From the NCBI GenBank assembly GCA_028690665.1, contig JAQVAV010000001.1, positions 248,001-312,000 on the forward strand: a DNA stretch of 64,000 nucleotides. The letters run 5' to 3'. The notes under the pieces were generated by a model that did no database searches, had not been told where the DNA came from, and worked only from the letters and a program-made list of their open reading frames with translations. This stretch comes from Paludibacter sp. (GTDB lineage Bacteria > Bacteroidota > Bacteroidia > Bacteroidales > Paludibacteraceae). Each line of letters opens with the position of its first letter. Positions within the stretch are counted from its first letter, which is position 1. Position numbers and translations under genes: made by a program. Below, piece after piece: positions 1-9,690 of this stretch.

Positions 1-80
1 TTCGTAAAACAATAAATGGAAATACCCGGAATATCCTCAAAAATGAAGGCTACGAAAAATCTAAAAATAATATCAAATTT

Positions 81-1535
81 ATGTACAAGCTAATCAATAA
101 AATCAAATTCAACACAGGTATTTTCATTTTTCTTCTGTTTTTCTCTGGCTGTGGAGATAATTCCGGAACAGGATGGACTCCGGCTGATCTTCCCAATGAT
201 TCAACAGAAGAAGAAGAAACGAATGATTCCCTTGGAATACATACCTATAAAGCACCCTTATATTGGAGTGTATATGAATATGCCTGGGTAGCCGAACAGG
301 CAGGTGCGAATAATATTGACATCTCCGAAGGAGAATGGGACAGAATAATCAACTGGGTGGCTGATAACCTGAAACCTTACGGTTACAACATGATTTGTAC
401 AGATGGATTTTTGGCCATGTTAGCCACCGATGATTCAGGATATATGACACAATACGGAAGTATGAATCTGAAAACTTTGATCACTAAATTAAAAGCTAAA
501 GGATTAAAGTTAGGGATTTACGACAATCCATTGTGGATTCACGGTTCTCTCGACACGAAAATTGAAGGTACTGCTCTGACTTTTCAGGATTTGCTGTATG
601 ACGAATCGGACATAAACGATGTTTTATATCCAAATAACAATGACATTTTTACATGGATTGTGCCAAGCCACAAAGGTGCAAAGGAGTATATCGATGGTTT
701 TTTTAAACATTATAAGGAATTAGGTGTGGAATTCATTCGTATGGATTTTCTTTGTTTATTCGAAAGTGCAAGTGGTGCTGGTGGAATGCCGAGCAAAGGC
801 TACGGTCGCAAAAACTATCAACTGGCATTTGAATATATTTGCGAAGCAGCTAAAAAGTACGGAATTTTTACTTCATTAGTCATGCCGAACCTATTTGAAG
901 ATGCCGAAATAGAAAAAAAATACGGCAATATGGTACGTATAGTAGCCGACACTTTTGGCGGAGGTTGGGATCATGTTTCTGGACGTTTGAGGGGAAATGT
1001 TTATGATGGCTGGCCTGCCTGTCATAACCAGTTCGACGGATTTATTCACTGGTCGCACATTGCCGGACACGGAAAAGTGATTATGGATGGAGATTTTATC
1101 CGTTTAAATACGCTTTCGAATGATAATGAAAAACAGTTTTCCATTTCGTTGCAGTTGATTGCCGGAGGACCGGTGGCCGTGGCGGATCAATACAACACCA
1201 TTAAAACCGGAGATCTGAAATTTTACCAAAACGAAGAAATGCTTGCTCTGAATACGGATAAATTTGTAGGCAAACCATTGTCAGAAAGTTTAACCGATGC
1301 AAAAAGCCAGATATGGTATGGACAAATGAGCAATGGCGACTGGATTATCGGGTTATTTAACCGGGAAGACAATTCTCAGTATCGCTCCATAAAGTTTTCT
1401 GATTTAGGCATAACTGGCAAAATGAATGTTCGCGACTTATGGAAACATGTCGACGAAGGAGAAACAGACAATGTAAGTGTAACATTAGAATCTCATAGTT
1501 GTAAAATTGTAAAATTGACAACTCCAGATAATTAA
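81..1535 (+). CDS. Lipoprotein glycoside hydrolase, clan GH-D/GH27-like TIM barrel (possibly isomalto-dextranase-like)
   Basis: 484 aa ORF; lipoprotein signal (FLLFFSGCG); TIM-barrel-like strings YGYNMICTDGF, KGLKLGIYDNPLW, GVEFIRMDFLC; C-terminal beta domain. Family placement is by motif resemblance only. Confidence 0.6.
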   Translation: MYKLINKIKFNTGIFIFLLFFSGCGDNSGTGWTPADLPNDSTEEEETNDSLGIHTYKAPLYWSVYEYAWVAEQAGANNIDISEGEWDRIINWVADNLKPYGYNMICTDGFLAMLATDDSGYMTQYGSMNLKTLITKLKAKGLKLGIYDNPLWIHGSLDTKIEGTALTFQDLLYDESDINDVLYPNNNDIFTWIVPSHKGAKEYIDGFFKHYKELGVEFIRMDFLCLFESASGAGGMPSKGYGRKNYQLAFEYICEAAKKYGIFTSLVMPNLFEDAEIEKKYGNMVRIVADTFGGGWDHVSGRLRGNVYDGWPACHNQFDGFIHWSHIAGHGKVIMDGDFIRLNTLSNDNEKQFSISLQLIAGGPVAVADQYNTIKTGDLKFYQNEEMLALNTDKFVGKPLSESLTDAKSQIWYGQMSNGDWIIGLFNREDNSQYRSIKFSDLGITGKMNVRDLWKHVDEGETDNVSVTLESHSCKIVKLTTPDN

Positions 1536-1570
1536 CAACCAATATCTCTATAATTTAAAATTAAAACATT

Positions 1571-2965
1571 ATGAAAAAAAATTACAAATTCATTCCTTTC
1601 GGAATCTTCGGAATGTTCATGTTCTTGTTTTGTGCAACATCAGCAAATGCTGCAAGTTCTACCCTCTATGGTTTAGGAACCGCCTTTGATCAATGGGACA
1701 GTAATAGTGGAATTTCAATTTCAGAATCAGAAGTATCCGGAATTTTCGTTTTTGAAAAAGAATTATCATACAATGGCGATAATAAACAATTCAAATTCAC
1801 ACTTTCACAGGGAAACTGGGATGCAGTTGATTACTTCATTCCAAGTGTAGTAGATTATAACGGAAACGTTCAACTTATCAGTGATGCCGGAGAATATGAT
1901 ATGACTATTTGTTCGCAAACTGCAGGCAATCTGGAAGACCATTTCTGGGGTATTAACGCGCTGACTAACGGCATTTACCGTATCACGGTTAATACAAATA
2001 CAAACAAACTCAGTGTGGAGTTAATGGAAAGCAAAAGCTCTCCACTTTACATCGTAGGAGATGCCGCATTATGTGGTTGGGATCCACAAGCCGCTTTCGA
2101 ATTGTATCAGAATGGTAATATATATACTTACACCGGATACTTCAATCAGGATAATGAGTTTAAATTTTTGACTACACACGATTGGGGAAAATTAGAATTA
2201 AGAAACGGAAATGCAGATGCTTCTACAAATGAATATTTAGATCTTACTGCCGGAGGGGCTCTTGCTTTAAAATCCGGAGATAATGAAGATTATAAATTCA
2301 AATTAGCCGAATCCGGTAATTATAAGATTACCTGCGATATTGATGCCATGACTCTCAACGCGGAAAAAATAACTTATCAGGATGCTCAAATCAAATATCC
2401 AGCCTTATATCTTGTTGGAGATGCAACTCCAGGAGGATGGTCTACTTCTGCTGCAACCCCTTTGTGGCGTCAGGATAATGAAGCAAATATGTTTACTTAT
2501 TCAGGAAAAGTACAATTAACTGCTGGTAATTTCAAAATTACAGTTGCTCCGGGAAAAGGATTTGACAATAGTTATTTTTATTTTAAAGATGCTTCAGATG
2601 AAGGAAAAATCAGTACAGATGCAACAGATGACCGACAATGGACCATCACGGAAACCGGAGACTATACGGTCACCATTGACTTAAATGCCATGACTATCAG
2701 CACTGTAAAAGACGTATCAACAGCATACAATCCTACAGATGATTTTCCGGGAGTAACCATTCAGTCTGTAGATAAAACAATTAATATTTCAAATGCTTCC
2801 GGTACTACATTTTATCTCTACTCTGTTCAGGGAGAATTATTGAAAAAAATGCTAATAAATACATCCCTCCAACAATTATCAGCCGATCATCTGAATGCCG
2901 GCATTTATATCGCTCGTTTATCAAAAGAAGGTAAAACTAAAACATACAAATTATTACTTAAATAA
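1571..2965 (+). CDS. SusE/SusF-type starch-binding-domain protein with T9SS C-terminal sorting domain
   Basis: Signal peptide; repeated SPLYIVGDAALCGWDPQAAFEL / PALYLVGDATPGGWSTSAATPL modules; tail FYLYSVQGELLKKM...GIYIARLSKEGKTKTYKLLLK is typical of T9SS type A sorting. Confidence 0.8.
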   Translation: MKKNYKFIPFGIFGMFMFLFCATSANAASSTLYGLGTAFDQWDSNSGISISESEVSGIFVFEKELSYNGDNKQFKFTLSQGNWDAVDYFIPSVVDYNGNVQLISDAGEYDMTICSQTAGNLEDHFWGINALTNGIYRITVNTNTNKLSVELMESKSSPLYIVGDAALCGWDPQAAFELYQNGNIYTYTGYFNQDNEFKFLTTHDWGKLELRNGNADASTNEYLDLTAGGALALKSGDNEDYKFKLAESGNYKITCDIDAMTLNAEKITYQDAQIKYPALYLVGDATPGGWSTSAATPLWRQDNEANMFTYSGKVQLTAGNFKITVAPGKGFDNSYFYFKDASDEGKISTDATDDRQWTITETGDYTVTIDLNAMTISTVKDVSTAYNPTDDFPGVTIQSVDKTINISNASGTTFYLYSVQGELLKKMLINTSLQQLSADHLNAGIYIARLSKEGKTKTYKLLLK

Positions 2966-3049
2966 AAAATAAATGCTAAATCAACCAGATCTTTCTTGAT
3001 ATTTAAATATTAAAAAGGATATAAGTAGGTTGTTGTTTGTTGCTTTCAC

Positions 3050-3083
3050 AAGAGTGTCCTGAAATTTTGGGGCACTCTTTTTT
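3050..3083 (+). terminator. Rho-independent terminator-like hairpin
   Basis: agagtgtcc...ggggcactct followed by T-run, downstream of the 1571-2965 CDS. Confidence 0.7.
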
Positions 3084-3147
3084 TTCACTTTCCTATATCC
3101 GGGCAATAATTTGGATTTGATAGTCTCACACAAATCAATAATTTCCC

Positions 3148-3155
3148 TATATTTG
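3148..3155 (+). promoter_or_regulatory. Bacteroidetes -7 box candidate (TATATTTG)
   Basis: Matches TAnnTTTG 38 nt upstream of the CDS at 3193; no clear -33 element at ideal spacing. Confidence 0.35.
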
Positions 3156-3192
3156 CGAAACTATTCTGTTATATTGAAAATTAAAATCCAAT

Positions 3193-4827
3193 ATGAAAAA
3201 AGGTTTTTTAATTATATTACTATCATTAGTTTCAATTTTTTATTCTTCGGCTAATAATGAACTGGACTCAATCTTAACAATACTGGATCAGACCATACAA
3301 AATAAAGACCTGTATATAAAGCAAAAGGAACAACGAATTGTCGACCTGAGACAACTGCTTAATATTTCCAAAATTACCCCGGAACAACAATATGACATTA
3401 ACAATAAACTTTATAACGAATACAAATCATTCATTCCTGATTCAGCAATTATTTACCTTCAAAAAAACATCCGGATTGCCACTCAATTAAATAATACCGA
3501 CTGGCTGAACGATTCCAAAATTGACCTTGCATTACTCTACTCCATAGCCGGAATGTTTTTAGATGCAGACAAATTATTAACTTCTATCAACACCCATGAT
3601 TTGCCAAACTGGTTGTTGCGCAAGTACTTCGATTCCTACAAACAACTTTTTTATTATTATCCGGCAAATCCGCTTAGCGAAAAGAACTATAAAATTTACA
3701 GAGATTCTCTGCTGACTCATATCGAACCCGAATCCAATGATTACAAAATAGTTTACGCTGAAAAACTTACACATTTAGGCGAATGTGAACAGGCGCGTAG
3801 CATATTACTACCCATGTTCAGAGAAGCCAAAGACGAAAACCACTGGAAAGCCGTACTGGCATTTGCCATTGGAGAGACATACCGGATTGACAGCAATTAC
3901 GAAATGCAAAAAAAATATTATGCTATTTCGGCCATTTCGGATATAAAAAATGTAATTAAAGAAAATGCTTCCATGCGGGCACTTGCCATGGCCCTGTACA
4001 AAACAAATGATGTTGAAAGGGCTTACAAATATGTACAAATCTCGATGGAAGATGCCATTTTTTCCAACGCCCGTCTTCGTACCATGGAAGTTTCACAGGT
4101 ATTTCCCATCATTGATAAAGTATACCAGCATAAAATGGAAGGACAGAAAAACAGGCTGGTTTTTTTGGTATTCTGTATCGGGTTACTTTCTGTATTCCTA
4201 ATTATTGCCGTCATTTATGTTTACGTTCAATTGAGAAGATTGGCAAAAGCCCGCCGGTCGCTGTCTGATGCCAATAAACAATTACAGGAACTGAATGCCG
4301 ATTTGCAAAACAGCAACCTGAAGATGAGCGAAATAAACAAAGAACTATCCGAAGCCAATCTATTAAAAGAAACTTATATCAGCCAGTTTCTGGACATTTG
4401 TTCCATGTATATCAATAAATTGGAAAAATACCAGAGTTCGCTCAATAAAAAAGCCATGGAACGTAAACTGGACGACTTGTACAGAATGCTCAGATCAAAA
4501 GACATGATTGAGGCTGAGCTGAAAGAACTTTACGAAATGTTTGATAATATATTTCTGCACCTATATCCTACTTTTGTTGAAGATTTTAATGATTTGCTAC
4601 TCCAGAAAGAACGTTTTGAATTAAAATCGAACGAACTGCTAAACCCGGAACTCCGGATTTTTGCCCTGATACGGTTAGGGATTAGCGATAGTTCTAAAAT
4701 TGCCGACTTTCTGCATTATTCCGCAACAACTATTTACAATTACCGCACCCGTGTTCGTAATAAAGCGGCTGTTCCAAGAGCCGATTTTGAAAAATTAGTG
4801 ATGAAAATTGGTGTAATTTCCAGATAA
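3193..4827 (+). CDS. TPR-containing regulatory protein with transmembrane segment and C-terminal HTH (DUF6377-like)
   Basis: Signal peptide, helical repeats, TM (LVFLVFCIGLLSVFLIIAVIYVYVQL), coiled coil, C-terminal LRIFALIRLGISDSSKIADFLHYSATTIYNYRTRVRNKA resembling an HTH. Confidence 0.75.
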   Translation: MKKGFLIILLSLVSIFYSSANNELDSILTILDQTIQNKDLYIKQKEQRIVDLRQLLNISKITPEQQYDINNKLYNEYKSFIPDSAIIYLQKNIRIATQLNNTDWLNDSKIDLALLYSIAGMFLDADKLLTSINTHDLPNWLLRKYFDSYKQLFYYYPANPLSEKNYKIYRDSLLTHIEPESNDYKIVYAEKLTHLGECEQARSILLPMFREAKDENHWKAVLAFAIGETYRIDSNYEMQKKYYAISAISDIKNVIKENASMRALAMALYKTNDVERAYKYVQISMEDAIFSNARLRTMEVSQVFPIIDKVYQHKMEGQKNRLVFLVFCIGLLSVFLIIAVIYVYVQLRRLAKARRSLSDANKQLQELNADLQNSNLKMSEINKELSEANLLKETYISQFLDICSMYINKLEKYQSSLNKKAMERKLDDLYRMLRSKDMIEAELKELYEMFDNIFLHLYPTFVEDFNDLLLQKERFELKSNELLNPELRIFALIRLGISDSSKIADFLHYSATTIYNYRTRVRNKAAVPRADFEKLVMKIGVISR

Positions 4828-4907
4828 CCAGGAGCAATCCTTTCTATATTTTTCAACAGGGGAGAAAGGATTCAAACGAGTTATACTCATATAGTTAACA
4901 ATGCTAT

Positions 4908-4939
4908 AAGTCTATATTTTATCTATATAGACTTTTTTT
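4908..4939 (+). terminator. Rho-independent terminator-like hairpin
   Basis: 10-bp perfect stem AAGTCTATAT/ATATAGACTT with 7-nt loop followed by T-run. Confidence 0.75.
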
Positions 4940-4955
4940 GTTATTATGTTGTTTC

Positions 4956-4963
4956 TACATTTG
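4956..4963 (+). promoter_or_regulatory. Bacteroidetes -7 box candidate (TACATTTG) upstream of susC
   Basis: Matches TAnnTTTG just after the terminator and about 210 nt upstream of the susC-like start. Confidence 0.35.
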
Positions 4964-5174
4964 TTTTGTTATTATGCTCAATTTAAAAGCTCAACAAGAA
5001 ACTTAAATTTAATTCTTATCCATCATGAAAGTCACTAAACAACCGCCCTGTTTTATGCCATTCCGGCATTTTATTTTTTCTTTCCGGAAATATTTTTCAA
5101 ATATATTCAAGTCAGAAAACAATTAACGCTTAATCTAAATTCAATAACTTTTAAATATAAAATTTAAATACAGA

Positions 5175-8162
5175 ATGAGAAACATGTTTAAAGTAAAGTA
5201 TTCCTCTTTGTGGCGTATTTTTCCGATTATAGCATTAATAATGCTGAATTCAGGAATTCAGGCGCAAAGTACAAAAACAATTACAGGAACAGTTGTCGAC
5301 TCCAATGGAGAAGCAATTATCGGAGCAGCAATTGCCGTAAAAGGAACAACGCAGGGAACCATCACCAATTATGATGGAAAATTCGCGTTACAAGCCAGTT
5401 CTAATGCGACATTATCAGTTTCCTACTTAGGATTTGAAACAAAAGAAGTTTCGATTCAAGGGAAATCTGATTTACGCATTATATTAAATGAAGACAAAAA
5501 AGTGCTCGACGAAGTCGTTGTTATCGGTTATGGAGTCGTCAAAAAGAAGGATTTAACCGGAGCTACCGTATCCGTCGGTAGTAAAACACTGAAAGACAAA
5601 CCTGTGGCCAATATAGCAGAAGCCCTTCAGGGACGTGCAGCCGGTGTTATGATTACCAATTCGGGTGCCCCAGGAAGTAATAGCACCATCCGTATTCGCG
5701 GTTTGGGTTCTATAAACGACTGCTCTCCCCTGCTCGTTATTGATGGCGTACCTACCGATTTGGGACTGAATTCTATCAATCAAAACGATGTGGAAACAGT
5801 CGACATATTAAAAGATGCTTCTGCTACGGCTATTTACGGTTCACGCGGAGCTAACGGGGTAGTACTTATCACCACTAAAAAAGGAAAAAATGAAAACGGG
5901 AATATCTCGTTCAGCGCAAATGCAGGCATACAAACCTCTACCGGAGCACCACAACTTTTGAATGCAAGTCAGTTCGCCTCGCTTCATAACGAAATGATGC
6001 TGAATGCCTCACAACCTCAGCGACCTGACTTTGCCGACCCCACTCTTTGGGGAGAAGGTACAGACTGGTACGATGCTTTGATCCAAACCGGAAACATGCA
6101 GAACTATTCTCTGTCATATTCAGGAGGCAGCGATAAGTCAAACTATTATGTATCGGGGAGTATTTTCAATCAGGAAGGAATTGTCATCAATACCGACTAT
6201 CGACGTTATACTTTCCAGTTCAACAACGAAGCCAAGGTTCTGAAATGGTTGAAGCTTGGTAATAATCTCACTTTCAGCCACGATGTAAAACAAAGTGGCG
6301 ATTATGATATTCTTTCAACATTAAAAGCCCTCCCTACACAGGACATTTACAATGAAGATGGTACTTATGCCGGCCCCGGCGACCGGGCTATATGGTACGG
6401 AGACATCCGCAATCCGATAGGTACAGCCACAATAGACAAAAACAAAACCACGGGATATAATCTTTTGGGGAATATTTATGGAGAAATTAATATTCTAAAT
6501 AAAGTTATTTTTAAAACAGTGGGAGGAGTCGATTATAAAGACTGGAACTCTACCTCTTTCGTGCCGAAATATGACTGGACACCAATAGCAGTGCCTTACT
6601 CATCGCGCGGCGAATCATGGAATAAAAGTATTACCTATTTATGGGATAACACAATCACTTATATGGATACTTTCGCTGAAAAACACAGTATTAATGTAAT
6701 GCTCGGTTCGAGTGCCCAGAATAATGTGTACCAATATATTTCAGGCAGTATTAAATCTTTCTTGTCAGATGATTATAACCAGTTGAACAACGGACTGCTT
6801 GATCCTCAGATAGGCGGTAGCCAAAGTGACTGGGCATTACTTTCGTTCTTCGGACGTGCCAATTATAACTACGACAACAAATATCTCCTGACCGCCACTG
6901 TCCGCAGGGACGGAACTTCACGCATTGCTCAAAACAACCGTTGGGGTACGTTCCCGTCTTTCTCCGCTGCATGGCGATTTACGGAAGAACCTTTTTATAC
7001 TAAAAACGATCTCTTCAGCGATGGAAAATTACGAATCGGTTACGGGGAAACAGGAAATCAGGGTGTTTTGGATACTTACGCCGCCATTACTCGTTTAAAA
7101 ACAGCACAATACGTTTTCAACGGGAAACCGGTATCAACATTGTATCCGCTGGTTATGCCCAGCACAGATATTAAATGGGAAAGCGTGAAACAATGGAACA
7201 TAGGTTTGGATGCGTCACTGTTCAAACAACGGGTAAACGTTACTATCGACGCTTATATTAAAAACACAAGCGACATGTTAGTATCCATGGCAGTGCCTAT
7301 CACTACAGGATATTCCGATATTTACACACCACAAATTAATGCCGGACAGGTACAAAACAAAGGTTGTGAATTTTCAATAACTTCCCACAATTTTACCGGT
7401 AAATTTGAATGGACAACTGACGCCAATGTTTCTTTCAATAAGAATAAAATCATTGAATTAGATGGAGATGTACCTATTTATTACGGTTATCAGACACATA
7501 CTGTCGGGAAACCGGTAGGTGCCTTCTACGGATATGTGACAAACGGTATATTCCAAACACAGGAAGAAGTCGACAATTACGCATTGCAGATTGCAGGCGG
7601 TACAGCTCCGGGCGATATAAAATTCAAAGATTTGGACAATAACGGAATAATCAACGAGAACGACCGTACTTATCTCGGCAATCCTACTCCATCATGGATA
7701 TTCTCCATGAACAATACCTTTAATTATCAAAATTTTGATTTGCAGATTTATTTTCAGGGAGTTGCAGGAAACCAGATATACAATGCCAACCGGGTAACGC
7801 TGGAAGGAATGTCAACCGTAGTAAATCAATCGGTTAAAGTATTAGACCGCTGGACAGGAGAAGGCACAAGCAATACCATGCCACGGGCGGTGTATGCTGA
7901 CCCGAATAACAATAACCGTAATTCCGACCGGTTCATTGAAGATGGTTCATATTTGCGATTGAAGAATGTTACTTTAGGATATACTTTGCCAAAAAATCTT
8001 TTATCAAAAGCTTATATTTCGAGTGCCAGATTCTATGTGTCGGGACAAAATCTATATACCCTGACTAAGTATTCGGGATTCGACCCGGAAGTATCGGGTG
8101 TTGATTCCGGAAACTATCCGCTTACCCGGACAATGAGTGTTGGTCTTGATATAAAATTTTAA
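5175..8162 (+). CDS. SusC/RagA-family TonB-linked outer membrane protein
   Basis: 995 aa; carboxypeptidase-like domain (ITGTVVDSNGEAIIGAAIAVKGTTQGTITNYDGKF), plug LDEVVVIGYGVVKKKDLTGA, beta-barrel; followed by SusD. Confidence 0.97.
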   Translation: MRNMFKVKYSSLWRIFPIIALIMLNSGIQAQSTKTITGTVVDSNGEAIIGAAIAVKGTTQGTITNYDGKFALQASSNATLSVSYLGFETKEVSIQGKSDLRIILNEDKKVLDEVVVIGYGVVKKKDLTGATVSVGSKTLKDKPVANIAEALQGRAAGVMITNSGAPGSNSTIRIRGLGSINDCSPLLVIDGVPTDLGLNSINQNDVETVDILKDASATAIYGSRGANGVVLITTKKGKNENGNISFSANAGIQTSTGAPQLLNASQFASLHNEMMLNASQPQRPDFADPTLWGEGTDWYDALIQTGNMQNYSLSYSGGSDKSNYYVSGSIFNQEGIVINTDYRRYTFQFNNEAKVLKWLKLGNNLTFSHDVKQSGDYDILSTLKALPTQDIYNEDGTYAGPGDRAIWYGDIRNPIGTATIDKNKTTGYNLLGNIYGEINILNKVIFKTVGGVDYKDWNSTSFVPKYDWTPIAVPYSSRGESWNKSITYLWDNTITYMDTFAEKHSINVMLGSSAQNNVYQYISGSIKSFLSDDYNQLNNGLLDPQIGGSQSDWALLSFFGRANYNYDNKYLLTATVRRDGTSRIAQNNRWGTFPSFSAAWRFTEEPFYTKNDLFSDGKLRIGYGETGNQGVLDTYAAITRLKTAQYVFNGKPVSTLYPLVMPSTDIKWESVKQWNIGLDASLFKQRVNVTIDAYIKNTSDMLVSMAVPITTGYSDIYTPQINAGQVQNKGCEFSITSHNFTGKFEWTTDANVSFNKNKIIELDGDVPIYYGYQTHTVGKPVGAFYGYVTNGIFQTQEEVDNYALQIAGGTAPGDIKFKDLDNNGIINENDRTYLGNPTPSWIFSMNNTFNYQNFDLQIYFQGVAGNQIYNANRVTLEGMSTVVNQSVKVLDRWTGEGTSNTMPRAVYADPNNNNRNSDRFIEDGSYLRLKNVTLGYTLPKNLLSKAYISSARFYVSGQNLYTLTKYSGFDPEVSGVDSGNYPLTRTMSVGLDIKF

Positions 8163-8182
8163 TTAAAAACATAAAAACAGAT

Positions 8183-9670
8183 ATGAAAAGGATATTATAT
8201 ATAATCACAATCTTTTTTGCAGCACTAGCAACTTCATGTTCCGGATATTTGGATAAATCTCCTTATGAAGATCCCGGAGCTGAAACCATAAACGACGAAG
8301 CAAGCGCCATAGCTCTCACCAATGCGGCTTACCAGCCTTTACAACGTCCTAAATTGTATAATATGCGTATATGGACTTTAGACATCATTGCCGGGAACAG
8401 TGAAGTCGGAGCCGGCGGCGGAAGCGATGGTATCGAAACTATTCAATTGGCCAATTTTACGGCCGATGCCGATAATTTTGCCACAATTGACTTCTGGAGA
8501 GGGCCAAATCCGGGAATTCTGTATTGTAACACGGTTTTAGCAAATGTACCGACAATGAATATCAGCGATGACATTAAAAACCGTTGTATAGGAGAAGCTA
8601 AATTTTTACGCGCTCATTATTATTTTCTGCTGGTTCAGTTGTACGGAGATGTGCCTCTGACCCTTACTCCTGCAAGTTCCAGCGATGACTTATATCCGAG
8701 AAGAGTTGGAAAAGATACCATTTATAATGAAGTTATTATTCCCGACCTGAAAGAAGCCATAAAATTACTTCCTACGCGCGAAGAATATGACGCTGAGGAC
8801 AAAGGAAGAGCTTCGAAAGGTGCTGCGTATGGTATGTTAGCTAAAGTTTACCTGACACGTTGTGAATACGACAGTTGTTTAACAATGTGTAATAAAGTAG
8901 CAGATTTAGGATACACACTGAATCCGGACTACAGCGACTGTTTCGGAGGAGAGGATAAAAACAAGAACACAGCCGAGTCATTATTTGAAGTGCAATATTA
9001 TGGAACAACAGATGCCGGATTTTGGGATGATGAAAATCAATCGTCATGGCTGAGTACTTTCATGGGACCACGTAATTCAGGCTTTGTTGCAGGAGGATAC
9101 GGCTGGAATCAACCTACTCAGGAATTTGTAGATCAATACGAAGACGGAGATGTGCGTAAGGACAAAACCATTTTATACGAAGGTTGTCCTTCTTTTGACG
9201 GACATCAGTACAAAGGCTCCATGTCCGGTACAGGATATAATGTCCGGAAATTTTTAGTTCCGGCTTCTATCTCAGCTGATTATAATACCTGTGCTGAGGA
9301 TTTCGTTATTCTTCGTTATGCCGATGTTTTATTAATGAAAGCAGAAGCTCTTAACGAGTTGGGACGTACTACCGAAGCAGAAGATCCGCTGTATGAAGTG
9401 CGTAAACGTGCCGGATTAACCAATAAGTCGGATGTAGAAGGACTAACTCAGGAAGAAATGAAGGAAAAAATTATTCATGAACGCCGCATTGAATTAGCCT
9501 TTGAAGGACATCGCTGGTTTGATATGATTCGTATCAACAACGGTCAGTATGCATTGGATTTTCTGCATTCAATAGGAAAAATAAATGCAACACGCAAACA
9601 TTTATTATTCCCGATTCCGCAAAAAGACATAGATTCAAACCCAAATCTTACTCAAAACACAGGCTATTAA
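8183..9670 (+). CDS. SusD/RagB-family nutrient-binding lipoprotein
   Basis: 495 aa lipoprotein (ATSCSGYLDKSP), RFLRAHYYFLLVQLYGDVPL, DVLLMKAEALNELG, RRIELAFEGHRWFDMIR, C-terminal NPNLTQNTGY. Confidence 0.97.
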   Translation: MKRILYIITIFFAALATSCSGYLDKSPYEDPGAETINDEASAIALTNAAYQPLQRPKLYNMRIWTLDIIAGNSEVGAGGGSDGIETIQLANFTADADNFATIDFWRGPNPGILYCNTVLANVPTMNISDDIKNRCIGEAKFLRAHYYFLLVQLYGDVPLTLTPASSSDDLYPRRVGKDTIYNEVIIPDLKEAIKLLPTREEYDAEDKGRASKGAAYGMLAKVYLTRCEYDSCLTMCNKVADLGYTLNPDYSDCFGGEDKNKNTAESLFEVQYYGTTDAGFWDDENQSSWLSTFMGPRNSGFVAGGYGWNQPTQEFVDQYEDGDVRKDKTILYEGCPSFDGHQYKGSMSGTGYNVRKFLVPASISADYNTCAEDFVILRYADVLLMKAEALNELGRTTEAEDPLYEVRKRAGLTNKSDVEGLTQEEMKEKIIHERRIELAFEGHRWFDMIRINNGQYALDFLHSIGKINATRKHLLFPIPQKDIDSNPNLTQNTGY

Positions 9671-9690
9671 CATACAAACACATTTGAACA

